The notes under the pieces are model-generated. The model was not told where the DNA came from, did no database searches, and saw only the letters and a program-made list of their open reading frames with translations. DNA of 64,000 nucleotides from Endomychus coccineus (lineage: Eukaryota; Arthropoda; Insecta; Coleoptera; Endomychidae), in the NCBI GenBank assembly GCA_958510875.1, contig OY294070.1, positions 46,851,576 to 46,915,575 of the forward strand. The letters run 5' to 3'. Below, piece by piece: positions 37,962-49,061 of this stretch. Both the position numbers and the translations under genes were made by a program. Every line of letters begins with the position of its first letter. The stretch's first letter is position 1.

Positions 37962-38743
37962 TTGGATAGTAGATATTTGAACAAAATTACGGTGAGTGAT
38001 GCATACACACTTCCATTAATTGATTCTATTTTGAGTAAACTACAAGGAGCTAATCACCTCACTACAATCGATTTGAAAAAGGCTTTTTGGAATATCCCGT
38101 TGGAAGGGAACTCTCGACAGTATACAGCTTTTGGAACTCCTGGCAAAGGTCTTTACGAGTTTTGCGTAATGCCTTTTGGCCTCACTAACGCACCTGCCAC
38201 AATGCAAAGACTTATGGACAACGTGATCGACGAAACAGTAAATCAATATGTATTTCCCTATCTGGATGACATAATTATAGCCACTAACACTTTTGAAGAG
38301 CATATTAAAATGCTCAGACTGATTCGGGAAAGGTTGAAATTTGTTGACTTGGCAGTTAATGCGGAGAAGTGCGAATTTTGTCGCCCCTCACTTAAATTTT
38401 TGGGATTTATCGTCGACAAGGAAGGCCTACGTCCGAGCTAAAATTTAAAAGATGCTGTCCTGAATTTTTCATCACCAAAAACCACGACTCATGTTTGTAG
38501 GTTGTTGGGCTTGATTTCGTTTTATCGTCGTTTTATTCCAGACTGCTCTACTATTGCAGCCCCTATTTCCGATCTTCTTAAAAATAAGAAGAAAGGGCAA
38601 ACGATAGTATGGAATTCGGATACAGGAGCAGCCTTCTGTGAATTAAAACGGAGACTTACGACAGCCCCGGTATTAAGAAGTCCAGATTTTTCGAACCTTT
38701 TTCAATACATTGCGACTCTAGCGACGTAGGCCTAGGTTGTGCC
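37962..38743 (+). pseudogene. Ty3/gypsy fragment P: reverse transcriptase
   Basis: The frame starts abruptly in the RT (DSRYLNKITVSDAYTLPLID) and gives TTIDLKKAFWNIPL, VMPFGLTNAPATMQRLMD, FPYLDDIIIA and FLGFIVDKEGLRPS, then an in-frame TAA (38439-38441), then RRLLGLISFYRRFIPDC-type connection sequence to 38729. The family is Ty3/gypsy. The catalytic YLDD is intact. At 38743 it is cut by the minus-strand gypsy M and resumes at 47456. No 5' LTR, gag or protease was found, so this is a 5'-truncated remnant inserted in E. Confidence 0.8.
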
Positions 38744-38862
38744 TGTCATATAGTATTAATAACACGAGTGTAGATTACGAACTGATTTATTATGTTATCA
38801 CACGTAGTGAGATACAGATATCAAAATGGATTATAAGTTGCCTATACAATACTTATCTCCCT
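38744..38862 (-). repeat. 3' LTR of gypsy M (lower coordinate)
   Basis: About 105 bp aligns well with 47337-47442 (several substitutions); the last ~13 bp (TACTTATCTCC) diverges from the other copy. CTCCCTTTG just inside is the complement of a polypurine tract. Confidence 0.75.
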
Positions 38863-39540
38863 TTGTTTATAATAATCAATGGAATCAGTTTATTTATATT
38901 TATTTCCTTTTTCCATCACCTCAATATAATCACGACAAGAAAAAAGTAAAAAAAAATTCTTTTACAATAATTTCAAACTATCAGTAACCTAACCGGTCAG
39001 GTTTTTTCAGGATCTTACCGCTACTAGTGCAAGAGGGAGGATCGTTCATTTCAGCTAGCGATTCACTCAGGATGGTATCCAGAGTTTGATCTATACCACT
39101 GTCTATTTCAGACTCAGGACGTATACTGTATTCCAGATTATGATTAGGAACTGCACTTATAAATTTTCTGTTTCTCACAAAACTGGAACCATTTTTATCC
39201 TCCACCATGTATGAACGCTCTCTGAGTTTGTCGAGTACTTGACCAGACTGCCATTTATCACCTAATTTATTCTGAAATCTTAAGCTTTGTCCTTGTTCAT
39301 CTAGAGATTTTGTACCTCTGTCGTGGTAACTTATTTGTTTCTCCTGTTTAGCTAGCTAGTTCAAATTGTATTTTTCATAATCGATAAGACAAGATTTCAG
39401 TTTACTATCAACGATAGGCAGAAAATCTCTAAGTTTACGTGACATTAGAAGCTATGCGGGGCAGTATTTATTCTGATCTATAGGCATATTTCTATAGGTT
39501 AATAAAACGAGTCAAGATCTTTTTTGTCGTCAATAGCCTT
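38863..39540 (-). pseudogene. C-terminal pol remnant of gypsy M
   Basis: Frame 39208-38981 encodes MVEDKNGSSFVRNRKFI, an integrase C-terminal tail (V-D-G-xx-RNR pattern), then an acidic stretch. The part between 39209 and 39540 is broken by stops. The outermost ~115 bp (38865-38980) is an AT-rich non-coding region next to the LTR. Confidence 0.6.
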
Positions 39541-39543
39541 ACG

Positions 39544-41658
39544 TTACATTTTCTTCACAGTTTGCTTGGCTCTTTTAACCATACCATTTGACTGTGGGTA
39601 TCGTTCACTAGAGGTTACGTGCCGAAACTCCCACCTTAGTGAAAATTGTTCAAATAATACGGAACTAAATTGTGGACCAGAATAGATTACAATTGAGGGT
39701 ATTCCAAATCTTGAAAACATTGATTTTAATTGTTTTATCACAGTCTCAGACAAGGCATTTTCGTTGAGAGGTAACAACTCTACCCATTTTGTATAGTAGT
39801 CTATCACAAGTAAATACATGACGTTTCCCAGATACAAAATATCACAACCTATTTTATCCCACGGTGAAGTAGGTATATTATGAGATATTAAGGGTTCGCT
39901 TCTATTATTACATTGATATTGTAAACAAATTCTACAGTTAGATATAATGTTTTCTATCTGGGATGTCATCCCTGGCCAATAAAAGGACTCGTTTGCCCTA
40001 TTTTTGCATTGTACCATGCCAAGGTGACAGAAATTAATTTTATCAATAATTTCTGGCCTTTTACATTCAGGCACTATCAGTTTATCCTCAATGAATAACA
40101 AATCATTAAACTCTACTAACTCGCCCCGAAAACTGTAGTAACTTCTAACTCCCAACGGAACTTTTTTTATGCTTTTTGGCCATCCGTTTTTTAGATATGA
40201 ATTCAAAAGCTTCAAATTTGGATCTGCATTTGTTGCGTTTTTATATTCCCTTAATTTTTGTTCACTAAAGTTTATAGACAAGTCCACAACACAAATTTGC
40301 GAGTCTATGTCTGGATTAAAATCAAAGTTATCTCCACATGTCGCCCTAGATAGGGCGTCTGGTATATACAGATCCTCTCCGGGTTTATATACTAAGTGTA
40401 TATCATATTTTTTCAATTGTAAGAGCATTCTTGGCAATGTTGAGGGGCAAGAAGCTAGTGGTTTTTTAAAGATTGCCAAAAGGGGTTTGTGGTCTGTTTC
40501 AACTGTGAAACTTTCACCGTAGACGTATTGGTTAAATCGCTCGCACCCAAACTGTATAGCTAAAAGCTCCTTCTCAATTTGTGCATACCTGGTTTGAGTT
40601 TCGGTGAGGGATTTTGAGGCATAGGCACATGGCAGATTGTTTTGCAACAATACGGCCCCTAAACCCTCTTTAGGTGCGTCTACTGAAATTACCGTATCTT
40701 TTTCTATATCAAAATATTGCAATACAGGATGCTCTATCAATTTCGTTTTTAAATCATTAAAAGATAAAGTATGTTTTCCCTTCCAGTGAAATAAAACCTC
40801 ACTTTTTACTAATTCTCTCAAGGGTGAGTTCAATTTGGACAAGTTGGGTATAAATCTACCTACATAGTTGATCATCCCTAGAAATCTTTGAACATCAAGT
40901 TTATTTTGCGGCAAGGACATATTTTTTATTGCAATTGTTCTATTAGCGTCCGGATATATCCCTTGACTGGTTAATTTGTGCTCCATGAAAATTATTTCAG
41001 TTAAACCAAATTTGCATTTATTTTTGTTAAATGTTATGTTATCATCTTGTGCTATTTTTAATACTTGTAACAAACGCTTGTCGTGCTCTTATTTACTGGT
41101 ATCCCATATAATAATATCGTCGATATATAATTCAACTCCATCTATGTCAAAGGAATATTTAAAACGCTTGTGAAAAACTGAATTGATACCATAGGGAAGT
41201 CTCTGAAAGGAAAATCTACCAAAAGGGGTGGCAAATGTGCATAATTTGGCAATGACAGGGTCTAGCGCTATTAACCAAAATCCGCTATTCGCATCCAGTG
41301 TACTAAAATACTTCGCACCGGCTAGTTTTGTTGTGATTTGCTCGATTGTTGGTAGCTGAAAATGTTCCCTTTTTATTGCTGTATTTAGATCACGTGAATC
41401 TAGACACAAGCGTAGACTATTGTCTTTCTTTTTAACGATTACCAATGAGTTTACCCAATCCGTGGGTTCATCGACCTTTTTGATTATACCATTTTTTTCA
41501 AGTTCCTTTGAGGTATTTTTTAATTTATGAAATAGTGGAAGAGGAATTTTCCTAGGGGGATGAATGACAGGACTGACATTCTCTTTCAACTGTATATGAT
41601 ATGGTTTTGATGGGCAACCAATGAATTCAAACAATTTTTTAAAAGGTTTCAATAACAT
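39544..41658 (-). pseudogene. pol of gypsy M: RT, RNase H, integrase
   Basis: One frame from 41658 to 39544 with a single TAA (41091-41089). RT: RLCLDSRDLNTAIKREHFQL, YFSTLDANSGFWLIAL, LPYGINSVFHKRF and ELYIDDIIIW (catalytic YIDD). RNase H: VISVDAPKEGLGAVLLQ and YGESFTVETDHKPLLAIF. Integrase: zinc domain HLGMVQCKNRANESFYWPGM with CRICLQYQC; core CDILYLGNVMYLLVIDYYTKW, YSGPQFSS (usual D is Y) and SNGMVKRAKQTVKKM. It makes cDNA and integrates it. The integrase core ends early at a stop, and the DNG aspartate appears lost. Confidence 0.8.
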
Positions 41659-41703
41659 AGAGTAATTACTCGATTCAATACTGATATTATTATCTATAAT
41701 AAA

Positions 41704-41960
41704 TCAGTCAATTCGTTTTACCAAACACAACAACTTACATGCCTCAGGACCAAGTATTGATTGGGAATTAGAGCTTACTTCTATATTCTTATATTTACAT
41801 TCCAGAAAACAAGTACCTATGACCGGTAGTTTGTTATTGGTGTAAGAAGATGACTTCAAGTTAGTTTTTTGTAAGCATGCAATTCGAATTTTAAGCGTTT
41901 TAAGAATATTAAGAGAAATTATATTAACCATTGATCCTGTATCTAACCTGAATGTTAAGT
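41704..41960 (-). pseudogene. Protease region of gypsy M
   Basis: RLDTGSMVNIISL near 41945-41910 holds the retroviral-type protease DTG motif. Frame 41931-41704 continues to VIGTCFLECKYKN and GPEACKLLCLV. It is followed after a stop by the RT frame. Confidence 0.65.
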
Positions 41961-41979
41961 TATTATTAACATTAACTAG

Positions 41980-42251
41980 TTATGTTACATCCCAAGAATT
42001 ATTGTTATTCGCTATACTTTCTACTTGAATTGAATCGATGAAAATATAGTCTTGGTTATCCTGATCGTAATCTTGATTGTTTTTGGCCGGATTTTCGATA
42101 TTATGCACTTTTTTATTCTTACACACACTACAAAAATGATTTAACATGCCACAATATAAACATTTTTTTCCAATAGTGGGACAGCTGTTTCTGGGATGAA
42201 CAGTTCCACAACGATAGCATGACAAGATCCTACCTGGTTTTTCGATTGTTC
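41980..42251 (-). pseudogene. Nucleocapsid part of gag of gypsy M
   Basis: CYRCGTVHPRNSC and CLYCGMLNHFCSVC (42220-42120) are two CCHC zinc knuckles, as in a nucleocapsid domain. The upstream end is cut by the copia insertion at 42251. Confidence 0.7.
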
Positions 42252-42446
42252 TGTTGAGGTTAATAGATCAGGATGTCTATGTTCTGTGTTCTATGTCAGA
42301 AAGAATAAAGAAGAAGAATAAGCGGTTAGAATAAGTAAATAGGGTTAAGGGAATATATAATTGACAGTTTGTTGTTATGAGAAATAAAGCATTGGAAACT
42401 AAATGAATAAGTTATAATTCCACAAAAATAAGTATAAATATCAACA
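42252..42446 (+). repeat. 5' LTR of the copia element
   Basis: 195 bp, TGTTGAGG to ATCAACA. AATAAA near 42381 may be a polyadenylation signal. Confidence 0.92.
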
Positions 42447-42460
42447 GGTTATGGGCCCAG
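42447..42460 (+). other. copia-type primer binding site
   Basis: GGTTATGGGCCCAG. This is the sequence following the 5' LTR in Drosophila copia, which primes from a half-molecule (internal region) of initiator tRNA-Met rather than from a tRNA 3' end. Confidence 0.75.
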
Positions 42461-42513
42461 GGCTACGCTGAAAACAAAGTTAAAAGCTGAAAACGGGCAA
42501 AAGCAGAATAAAA

Positions 42514-45220
42514 ATGAGTGGAATCAATGTGAACCTACCACAACTAACTTCAGGAAATTTCAATAACTGGAAGTTCAGAGTAACAACAATACTGGAAGAA
42601 AAACAGATAAAAGATACGCTAGAAAAACAAAAGACAGATTTTGATACAGAGAAAGAGAAGAATGATTTTAAAATAAAAGATGCCAAAGCAAAATCTACAA
42701 TAGTACAGTGTCTCACAGATAAACATCTAGATCTAGTAAAAGATTCAAAAACAGCAAAACAAATGTTAAAAGCATTAGAAGATGTCTTCGAGAGAAAAAG
42801 TGTCTTTACAAAATTGACATTGAAAAAAAAGTTGTTAACATTAAAAATAAAGAGAGACGAAAAATTGGAAGATCACTTTCTAAATTTCGATACAATAATA
42901 AGAGAACTGGAGAATGCAGGTTCTAAGATGGAAGAAGAGGACAAAGTTTGCCATTTGCTATTGACATTAAATGAAGATTATAACAATGTGATTACTGCTA
43001 TTGAAACAGTGAATCAAAACATAACTATGGACTTTGTTAAAGCCAGGTTATTGGATGAAGAACTGAAGAAGAAAACTAAAGGAAATACATACAAGAATAC
43101 GACCAATGAAGAAGTCTCATTTGAAGCAATACAATACAAATGTTACAGGTGTGATTAGGACGATCATAAAATTTCTGAATGTAGAAGCCATGGTAGAGGA
43201 AGGTATGTTAGAAGAGGTAGTCAAAGAAGAGGCTCCAGGTTTATGCCAAGAGGAAATAATTTTGTGCCAAGGTATAGAGGAGATAAAAATGCAAACCAAG
43301 CAGAGGAAGAAATATCATTGATTGCTTTGCATAGTGAAAACCAAATTGAAACAAAAATAGAACAAAACAATATATTTATCTTAGACTCGGGGGCAACACA
43401 AAACTTAGTTACTAATAAACTAGAAAATTTCATGAGTGACATTATAGTTTAAGACAAAGCAGTAGAGATTTGTGTAGCAAACGGACAAGTTATGATAGCA
43501 AGAAAAACTGGAACTGTGGAAGGAATCTGTCAGGGAAAATATATAAAAATTAGTGCTTTGATAGTAGAAGGAATGAAACACAACCTAATTTCAGTATCTC
43601 ACCAACAGTGACTTTTGAAAAAGAAAACATTAAAATATGTAGACAAAATTTTGAACTTAACTGCAAAAATAAAAACAATTTATTTACTATTGAAATACAA
43701 GTGAATGAAAACAAGAATGAAACATGTAATAAGATAGAGGTCAAAGAAGGTAATATATGGCATCAACGGTTAGGACATTTAAATAGAAAAGGACCAAAAA
43801 TATTAGGTCTACCTCATTCGCAAAATATTTGTTCAACTTGTCAAGAAGGAAAAGCAACAAGAAAACCATTTCACATAGTGGAAAAGAAATCCAAACAAAT
43901 CGGTGATCTCATATATTCAGATATAGCAGGTCCGGTGAATCCAGTCACAAATGAAGGTTACAAGTATTTTCAAGTTATAATCGATGATTATTCACATTTT
44001 GTAGTAGTTAAGCTTCTAGAATCCAAGATTGATGCAGCTGAAAATCTTATTAATTATATAAAAATGTTGAAAACTCAACATGGACATAAAACAAAGAAAG
44101 TACGTTGTGATAATGGAGGGGAATTTTCATCGAACGACTTCTAAAATTGTTGTAGAGAAAAGGGAATAGAGACCCAATATACAACTCCGTATAGTCCACA
44201 ACAAAATGGCACATCGGAGAGAATGAATAGAACTCTCATGAACAAAGTTCGTACAAAGCTAATAGAAACAAATCTACCTAAAGAAATGTGAGGAGAAGCT
44301 ATTCTATGTTCAGCCTATGAATTGAATAGATCTCCAACAAGCTCAAACAATGGTATTCCACCAAGTACAAGATGGTACGGAAATAATGACTTAACAAAAC
44401 TCAGAGTTTTTGGAGCACGAACTTGGGCTGCTGTACTACCCAAGAAAAACAAATTAGAACTAAGAGCAGGAAGTTTAAGAATGATTGGATATTCAGGAGG
44501 AGGATACAGATTATATAATGAGAAGACGAGAGAAATAAAAATATCTAGAGATATAGTATTTGATGAAAATAATTTAAAATGCTCTGATGAAGAACAAGAA
44601 AATAAAGATCTAAAAATACAAGAAAAACAAGAATTTTCTGAAAATTTAATAAATAGTGAACAGACAGAACAAGAGATAGAAAATTCAAATATTCCAGAGA
44701 ATCACGAAGAAGAGAGAGAAGAATCATGTTACAGAAAATCAGGAGGAAAGAAAAGACAACCGGAATACTTGAATGAATATGAAGTATATTCAGTATACTG
44801 CTTATTAACAGATAGTGACAAAGATCCAGCTAACTACGACGAAGCAATAAAGTCGAAAGAATGGAGAGATAGTATAGCAAAAGAGTTAGAATCACATGAA
44901 AATTTACAAACATGGTCAGAACCAAAGATATTAGAAAATATTAAACCAAAATGGGTATTTGGGACAAAAGAAAATGGAACAAAAAGGCAAGACTTGTTGC
45001 TAAGGGATTTCAAATCAAGCAAGAGGAATATAGTAATCCATTCCACGCTCCTGTTACAAGCATGTCCTCAGTAAGAATTTTATTGTCTTATGCATTACAA
45101 AATGATTGGAAAGTTAAACAGTTAGACATTCCAGCAGCTTTCCTAAATGGAATTCTGAAATCAGATATTATATATATATATATATATACACCAGAGGGTT
45201 CTAAAATTGAATAGAGCTTT
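42514..45220 (+). pseudogene. gag-pol of copia element, 5' part (gag, protease, integrase)
   Basis: Gag starts at 42514 (MSGINVNLPQLTSGNFNNW) and runs 214 codons to a TAG (43156-43158) that falls inside its only zinc knuckle (CYRC then H and C after the stop). Next: FILDSGATQNLV (protease, about 43377); GAG-pre-integrase IWHQRLGHLNRKG near 43757; CSTCQEGKATRKPF; integrase core YSDIAGP, RCDNGGEFSS near 44105 and SPQQNGTSERMN near 44195; then GARTWAAVLPKKNK and the start of RT with LDIPAAFLNGIL near 45125. Stops near 43158, 43452, 43610, 44144 and 44291. A (TA)n expansion (45166-45187) has entered the RT. Not functional. Confidence 0.85.
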
Positions 45221-46283
45221 ATATGGACTCAAGGAATCTCCTAAAATATGGAATGATCGACTTAGTGAATTGGCAAACAAAATCAACCTCAAAAGATAAG
45301 GTTATGATTATTGTCTATATTTTAACAATAATATATGGATGATAGTATGGGTAGATGATATTTTGATAACTGGAATTGAAGAAGAGATTAATAAGACTGA
45401 GGACTTATTAAAGAAAGAGTTCAATGCTAAAGACGTGGGAGAAGTTCACAATTTCCTAGGAATGTCTATAACAAAAACAGAAAACGAAATCAAAATATCT
45501 CAGATTAAGCTCATAAAAAAAGTCTTGAAAATGTTCAATATGGAAAACTGCAAGGGCATTCAAACGCCAATGGAAAATGGTTTTCAAATAATTCAGAGTG
45601 ACGATATAATTGATGTACCTTTTAGACAGCTAATAGGTTGTTTACTATATTTATCGAATATTTCAAGACCAGACATAACTTTTAGTGTCTCGTTTTTGAG
45701 TAGAAGCTTAGAAAAAATAACGAATGAAACTTGGAAAGCAGGAAAGAGAATTTTGAGATATCTTCAAGAAACGAAGAGTAAGGAGTTATTATACAAGAAG
45801 AATAAAGTAGGAGATAAAGACAATTTACTAGTTGGTTACTGTGATTCAAACTGGGGAACTGATATTATAGATAGAAAAAGTGTAAGTGGCGGTATTGTAT
45901 TGTACTATGGAAATCCAGTGTGTCGGCTGTCGAAAAAACAGTCTTGTGTAGCTCTATCTACCGCTGAAAGCGAATATATAGCAGCTGCTGCTGTAGCTCA
46001 GGAACTTGTCAACATTAAAGGTGTTATAAACAGTTTAAAAGAAAATGTGATACCATTACTCTTGTGTGATAATCAAAGTGCTATATTGATGTCGAAATCT
46101 TATAAAAACTCTAAGCGTACAAAACATATAGATATAAGAAATCATTTTCTACGAGATTTAGTAAGTAATAATGAAATCAATATAGATTACATTCAATCTA
46201 AAGAGAATGTAGCAGATCTTTTTACTAAACCACTAGGAAAAGAAATATTTTGTAAATTAAGACAGGAAATAAATGTATTGTAA
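45221..46283 (+). pseudogene. gag-pol of copia element, 3' part (RT, RNase H)
   Basis: After a damaged stretch (45200-45338) a 314-codon frame runs from MIVWVDDILITGI (RT catalytic box, here WVDD) through YLSNISRPDITFSVSFLSR to the RNase H blocks GYCDSNWGTD, SKKQSCVALSTAESEYIAA and LLCDNQSAILMSKS, ending LFTKPLGKEIFCKLRQEINV at a natural stop (46281-46283). It would convert element RNA to DNA. The end is complete; the join to the upstream part is not. Confidence 0.85.
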
Positions 46284-46339
46284 AAACTAAAAAAAAATAT
46301 ATTAACGATTTCAATTATAAATAATGTAGTATCGAGGAG

Positions 46340-46534
46340 TGTTGAGGTTAATAGATTAGGATGTCTATGTTCTGTGTTCTATGTCACAAACAATAAAGAA
46401 GAAGAATAAGCGTTTAGAATAAGTAAGTAGGGTTAAGGGAATATATAATTGACAGTTTGTTGTTATGAGAAATAAAGCATTGAAAACTAAATGAATAAGT
46501 TATAATTCCACAAAAATAAGTATAAATATCAACA
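46340..46534 (+). repeat. 3' LTR of the copia element
   Basis: 195 bp, preceded by the purine-rich ATCGAGGAG. It differs from the 5' LTR at about six positions, for example AGATTAGG against AGATCAGG. Confidence 0.92.
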
Positions 46535-47318
46535 TGTTCTACCCCCTCTAGGTCCTAGATTTCTGTTGTCATCCTGTGTTTCAAAAGTGCGTGATGAAAT
46601 TTGTTGATTTGAATTATTAACATTTTGATAGGAATTTGTACCTCGAACATGCATTTGCGGACATGGTTGCTGACATGCTCGAAGATTGTTCACGAGAATT
46701 TTCCACAGATACACATAATTTTATGGCATCATGTAAACTCAAAACATCTTCTTGAAAGAGTTTTTCTCTGAGAGAATCATCACTTAAGCCACAAGTGAAA
46801 ATATCTTTAATTAGACTGTCTTTTAATTATGCTAATTCGCAACTTGGTACTTTATTCTTAAGATCAGTGACAAATTTTTCTACGCTTTCACCTGCTAATT
46901 GTTTACATGTGAAGAATTTGAACCGTTCTATTGATAGATTTTTTTTCGCTAGAAAATGTTCTTGAAATTTATTCACGACATCTGTGTTTTTTAACTCCAA
47001 ATGTAAATGTGTTGTAAACTAAAAATGCGTCTTCACCAATATAATGCAATAATTGGGCTATTTGAGTTTCATCATCCTTTTATTAATTTCAGATGCCACC
47101 AAGTAATTTTCAAAGCGTTGTCTCCATAGAGTCCAATTTGTTGCCAAATTTCCTTTCATTATCATTGGGCTTATACCACTTATACCTCGAAAATCACTCA
47201 TTTTAATCAAAGTTTCAGCAAACTCATAATTTATTACTATTTGTACGCTTTTCACGATGTAAATCTTAATATAATTTTCTTATCTATGTGTTTAAGCGAA
47301 ACGGCTTGTCTTTTGATA
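46535..47318 (-). pseudogene. gag of gypsy M, N-terminal part
   Basis: Frame 47255-47058 has MSDFRGISGISPMIMKGN and NWTLWRQRFENYLVA, a typical start of gypsy Gag (the W-xx-W-xx-F-ENY pattern). Between 47058 and 46715 readings with stops give a Gag-like helical region. Frame 46714-46529 is an Asn/Gln-rich linker leading to the copia insertion and then the knuckles at 42225. Confidence 0.65.
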
Positions 47319-47455
47319 TTTTTACCGACTGCGCCATGTCATATAATGTTAATAACAAGAGTGTAGATTTCGAACCGATTTATTAAGTTATCACACGTGG
47401 TGAGATACAGATATCAAAATGGATTATAAGTTGCCTATACAAGACATATACAACA
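47319..47455 (-). repeat. 5' LTR and primer site of gypsy M
   Basis: LTR 47337-47455, with the minus-strand primer site TGGCGCAGTCGGTA covering about 47323-47336 directly inside. It is the same tRNA-Ser type as in the errantivirus-like element. Confidence 0.78.
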
Positions 47456-49061
47456 GTACCCTCTTCCAAGAACACGATGGTCAACATTATCCGGTAGCTC
47501 ATGCTAGTCGTTCTCTGACCAAGGCAGAGAGAAAATATACAGTAACAGAGCGGGAACTTATGGCCGTATTGTTCGGATTGGCTAAATTCCGTTGTTTTGT
47601 TTGAAGGAACTCGCGTTACTGTATACACAGACCATGCCAGCCTCGCTTGGTTACACAATTTGATGGACCCAGTAGGTAGACTAGGAAGATGGGCAATAAA
47701 ACTATCACAATATGAAATCGATATAAAACACCGTCCTGGCTCACAAATGATGGTCTCGGATTATCTATCCCGTGACGTGGAATTGGTTAATGTAATTAAC
47801 ACTGATGAGTTGATACCCGATGAGTGGTATACAATAATGCTGAGTTCAGTGATGGAATTTCCAGATAGATATCCCGATTTCAAAGTAGTAGGTAATGTTC
47901 TTCATAAACATGTTAAATTATCTAATAACGTAGCTTCAAATTTAGTTGAGTGGAAATTGGTTGTCTCTACGGCAAATAGGGCAAATATTTTTGATGAATT
48001 TCATTGTGACCCAACTGCTGCTCATTTGGGTATTTCGAAAACCTTGTTCTGTTTCTCAGAACTGTACTATTGGCCTCATATGCGGCAAGACACAATACGT
48101 TTTTGTAGAAAGTGTTTAATGTGTGCTGCTCACAAGAGCTCCAATGAACGAAGACTTGGGTTAATGGGTCAAATGAAAAAAATTGATTATCCACTTCAAC
48201 TATCAACTACCAACCAATATATTTTTGTAGTCGTCCACTGGTTTACAAAATTTTCATTTATTTTTCCATGTGTTAAAGCAAATACAGCAACAGCAATAAA
48301 GTTATTAGAAAATAATATTTTTCTTACCTTCGGTGTTCCTCAGATTATTCTTTCTGATAACGGAAGCCAGTTTACTTCGAAGCAATTCAAAGACTTTTTG
48401 GCCGATTATAAAATCCAGAAACGTTGGTTAAACGCTCGCTATCACCCTCAGGTGAATAATAGTGAACGAGTGAACCGAGTGATAATAACGACAATATCAT
48501 CTTATATTCACGACAACCACAAGCAGTGGGATGTAAATTTAAACAAACTAACCCAAGCCTTACCTCTGGCTGAACATGATTCAACTGGGTACAGCCCTGC
48601 TTTCCTAATGTTCGCTCGTCAAGTTCCTACCACAGGAGATTTTTATGGTGAAGTAAAAGACAATGATATTCTGGATATAAATAATAAAATTCATAGACAA
48701 GCCGACGTAGATGGTTCACCTGAATTGTTTAGTAATGTCAGGAAGAAAATTGCGGTAGCCTATGAAAACTAAAAGGGGTATTATAATCTGAGGAAACGTA
48801 ATCCCCAATTTAAAATAGGTGATAAAGTTTGGAAAAAGAATCAAGTTTTATCAAACGCTGCAGAATATTTTTATTCCAAACTGGCACCGAAATATATACC
48901 GTGTACAGTTACTAGAGTATTATCTAACTTAGTGTATGAACTGCAGGATAAAAACAACCAAAATGTGGGTTATTGGCACATTAAAGACCTAAAGGCTGAT
49001 TTATTTTATGATAGCAATGATGACATCCGGGAGAATGAGGTGTCCAGTGAGGAGGGATAGT
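47456..49061 (+). pseudogene. Ty3/gypsy fragment P: RNase H and integrase
   Basis: Continuation of 37962-38743. RNase H: HYPVAHASRSLTKAERKYTV and VTVYTDHASLAWLHNL. Integrase: zinc domain HLGISKTLFCFSELYYWPHM with CRKCLMCAAHKS; core VVVHWFTKFSFIFPC, LSDNGSQFTSKQF near 48355 and YHPQVNNSERVNR near 48440. C-terminus: after a TAA at 48770-48772 the frame stays open to GYWHIKDLKADLFYD and a stop at 49059-49061. A frameshift near 47600 separates RNase H halves. The duplicated target site and frame agree with insertion of M here. Confidence 0.8.

Larger units (their letters stand above)
33136..37965 (-). mobile_element. Non-LTR element E (R1-clade), best preserved ORF2
   Basis: Minus strand. The 3' end at 33136 has no clear poly-A run and touches the array. 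ORF2 spans 36332-33346 and ORF1 37960-36289. At about 37965 ORF1 is cut by a gypsy fragment. The leader and candidate ribozyme at 52160-52559 are of the same family and strand, on the far side of the inserted cluster, so they may be the separated 5' end of E. The ORF1 N-terminus and ORF1-proximal hairpin were not found between them. Confidence 0.75.
42252..46534 (+). mobile_element. Ty1/copia LTR element
   Basis: 4283 bp with 195-bp LTRs (42252-42446, 46340-46534) starting TGTTG and ending CAACA, and a 5-bp target duplication TGTTC (42247-42251, 46535-46539). The primer site GGTTATGGGCCCAG follows the 5' LTR at once. By eye the LTRs differ at about six of 195 positions (~3%). It carries gag, protease, integrase, RT and RNase H in copia order, with several stops. 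Confidence 0.93.
38744..47455 (-). mobile_element. Gypsy element M (minus strand) with short LTRs
   Basis: LTRs of about 119 bp (38744-38862 and 47337-47455) start TGTCATATA and the right one ends CAACA. The target duplication is GTGCC (38739-38743) and GTACC (47456-47460), one mismatch. On the minus strand the primer site TGGCGCAGTCGG (tRNA-Ser type) follows the 47 kb LTR, and a polypurine tract lies inside the 38 kb LTR. The body carries gag, protease, RT/RNase H and integrase. The copia element at 42252-46534 splits its gag. Joining the flanks of M across one target copy keeps the frame of host fragment P. Confidence 0.82.
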
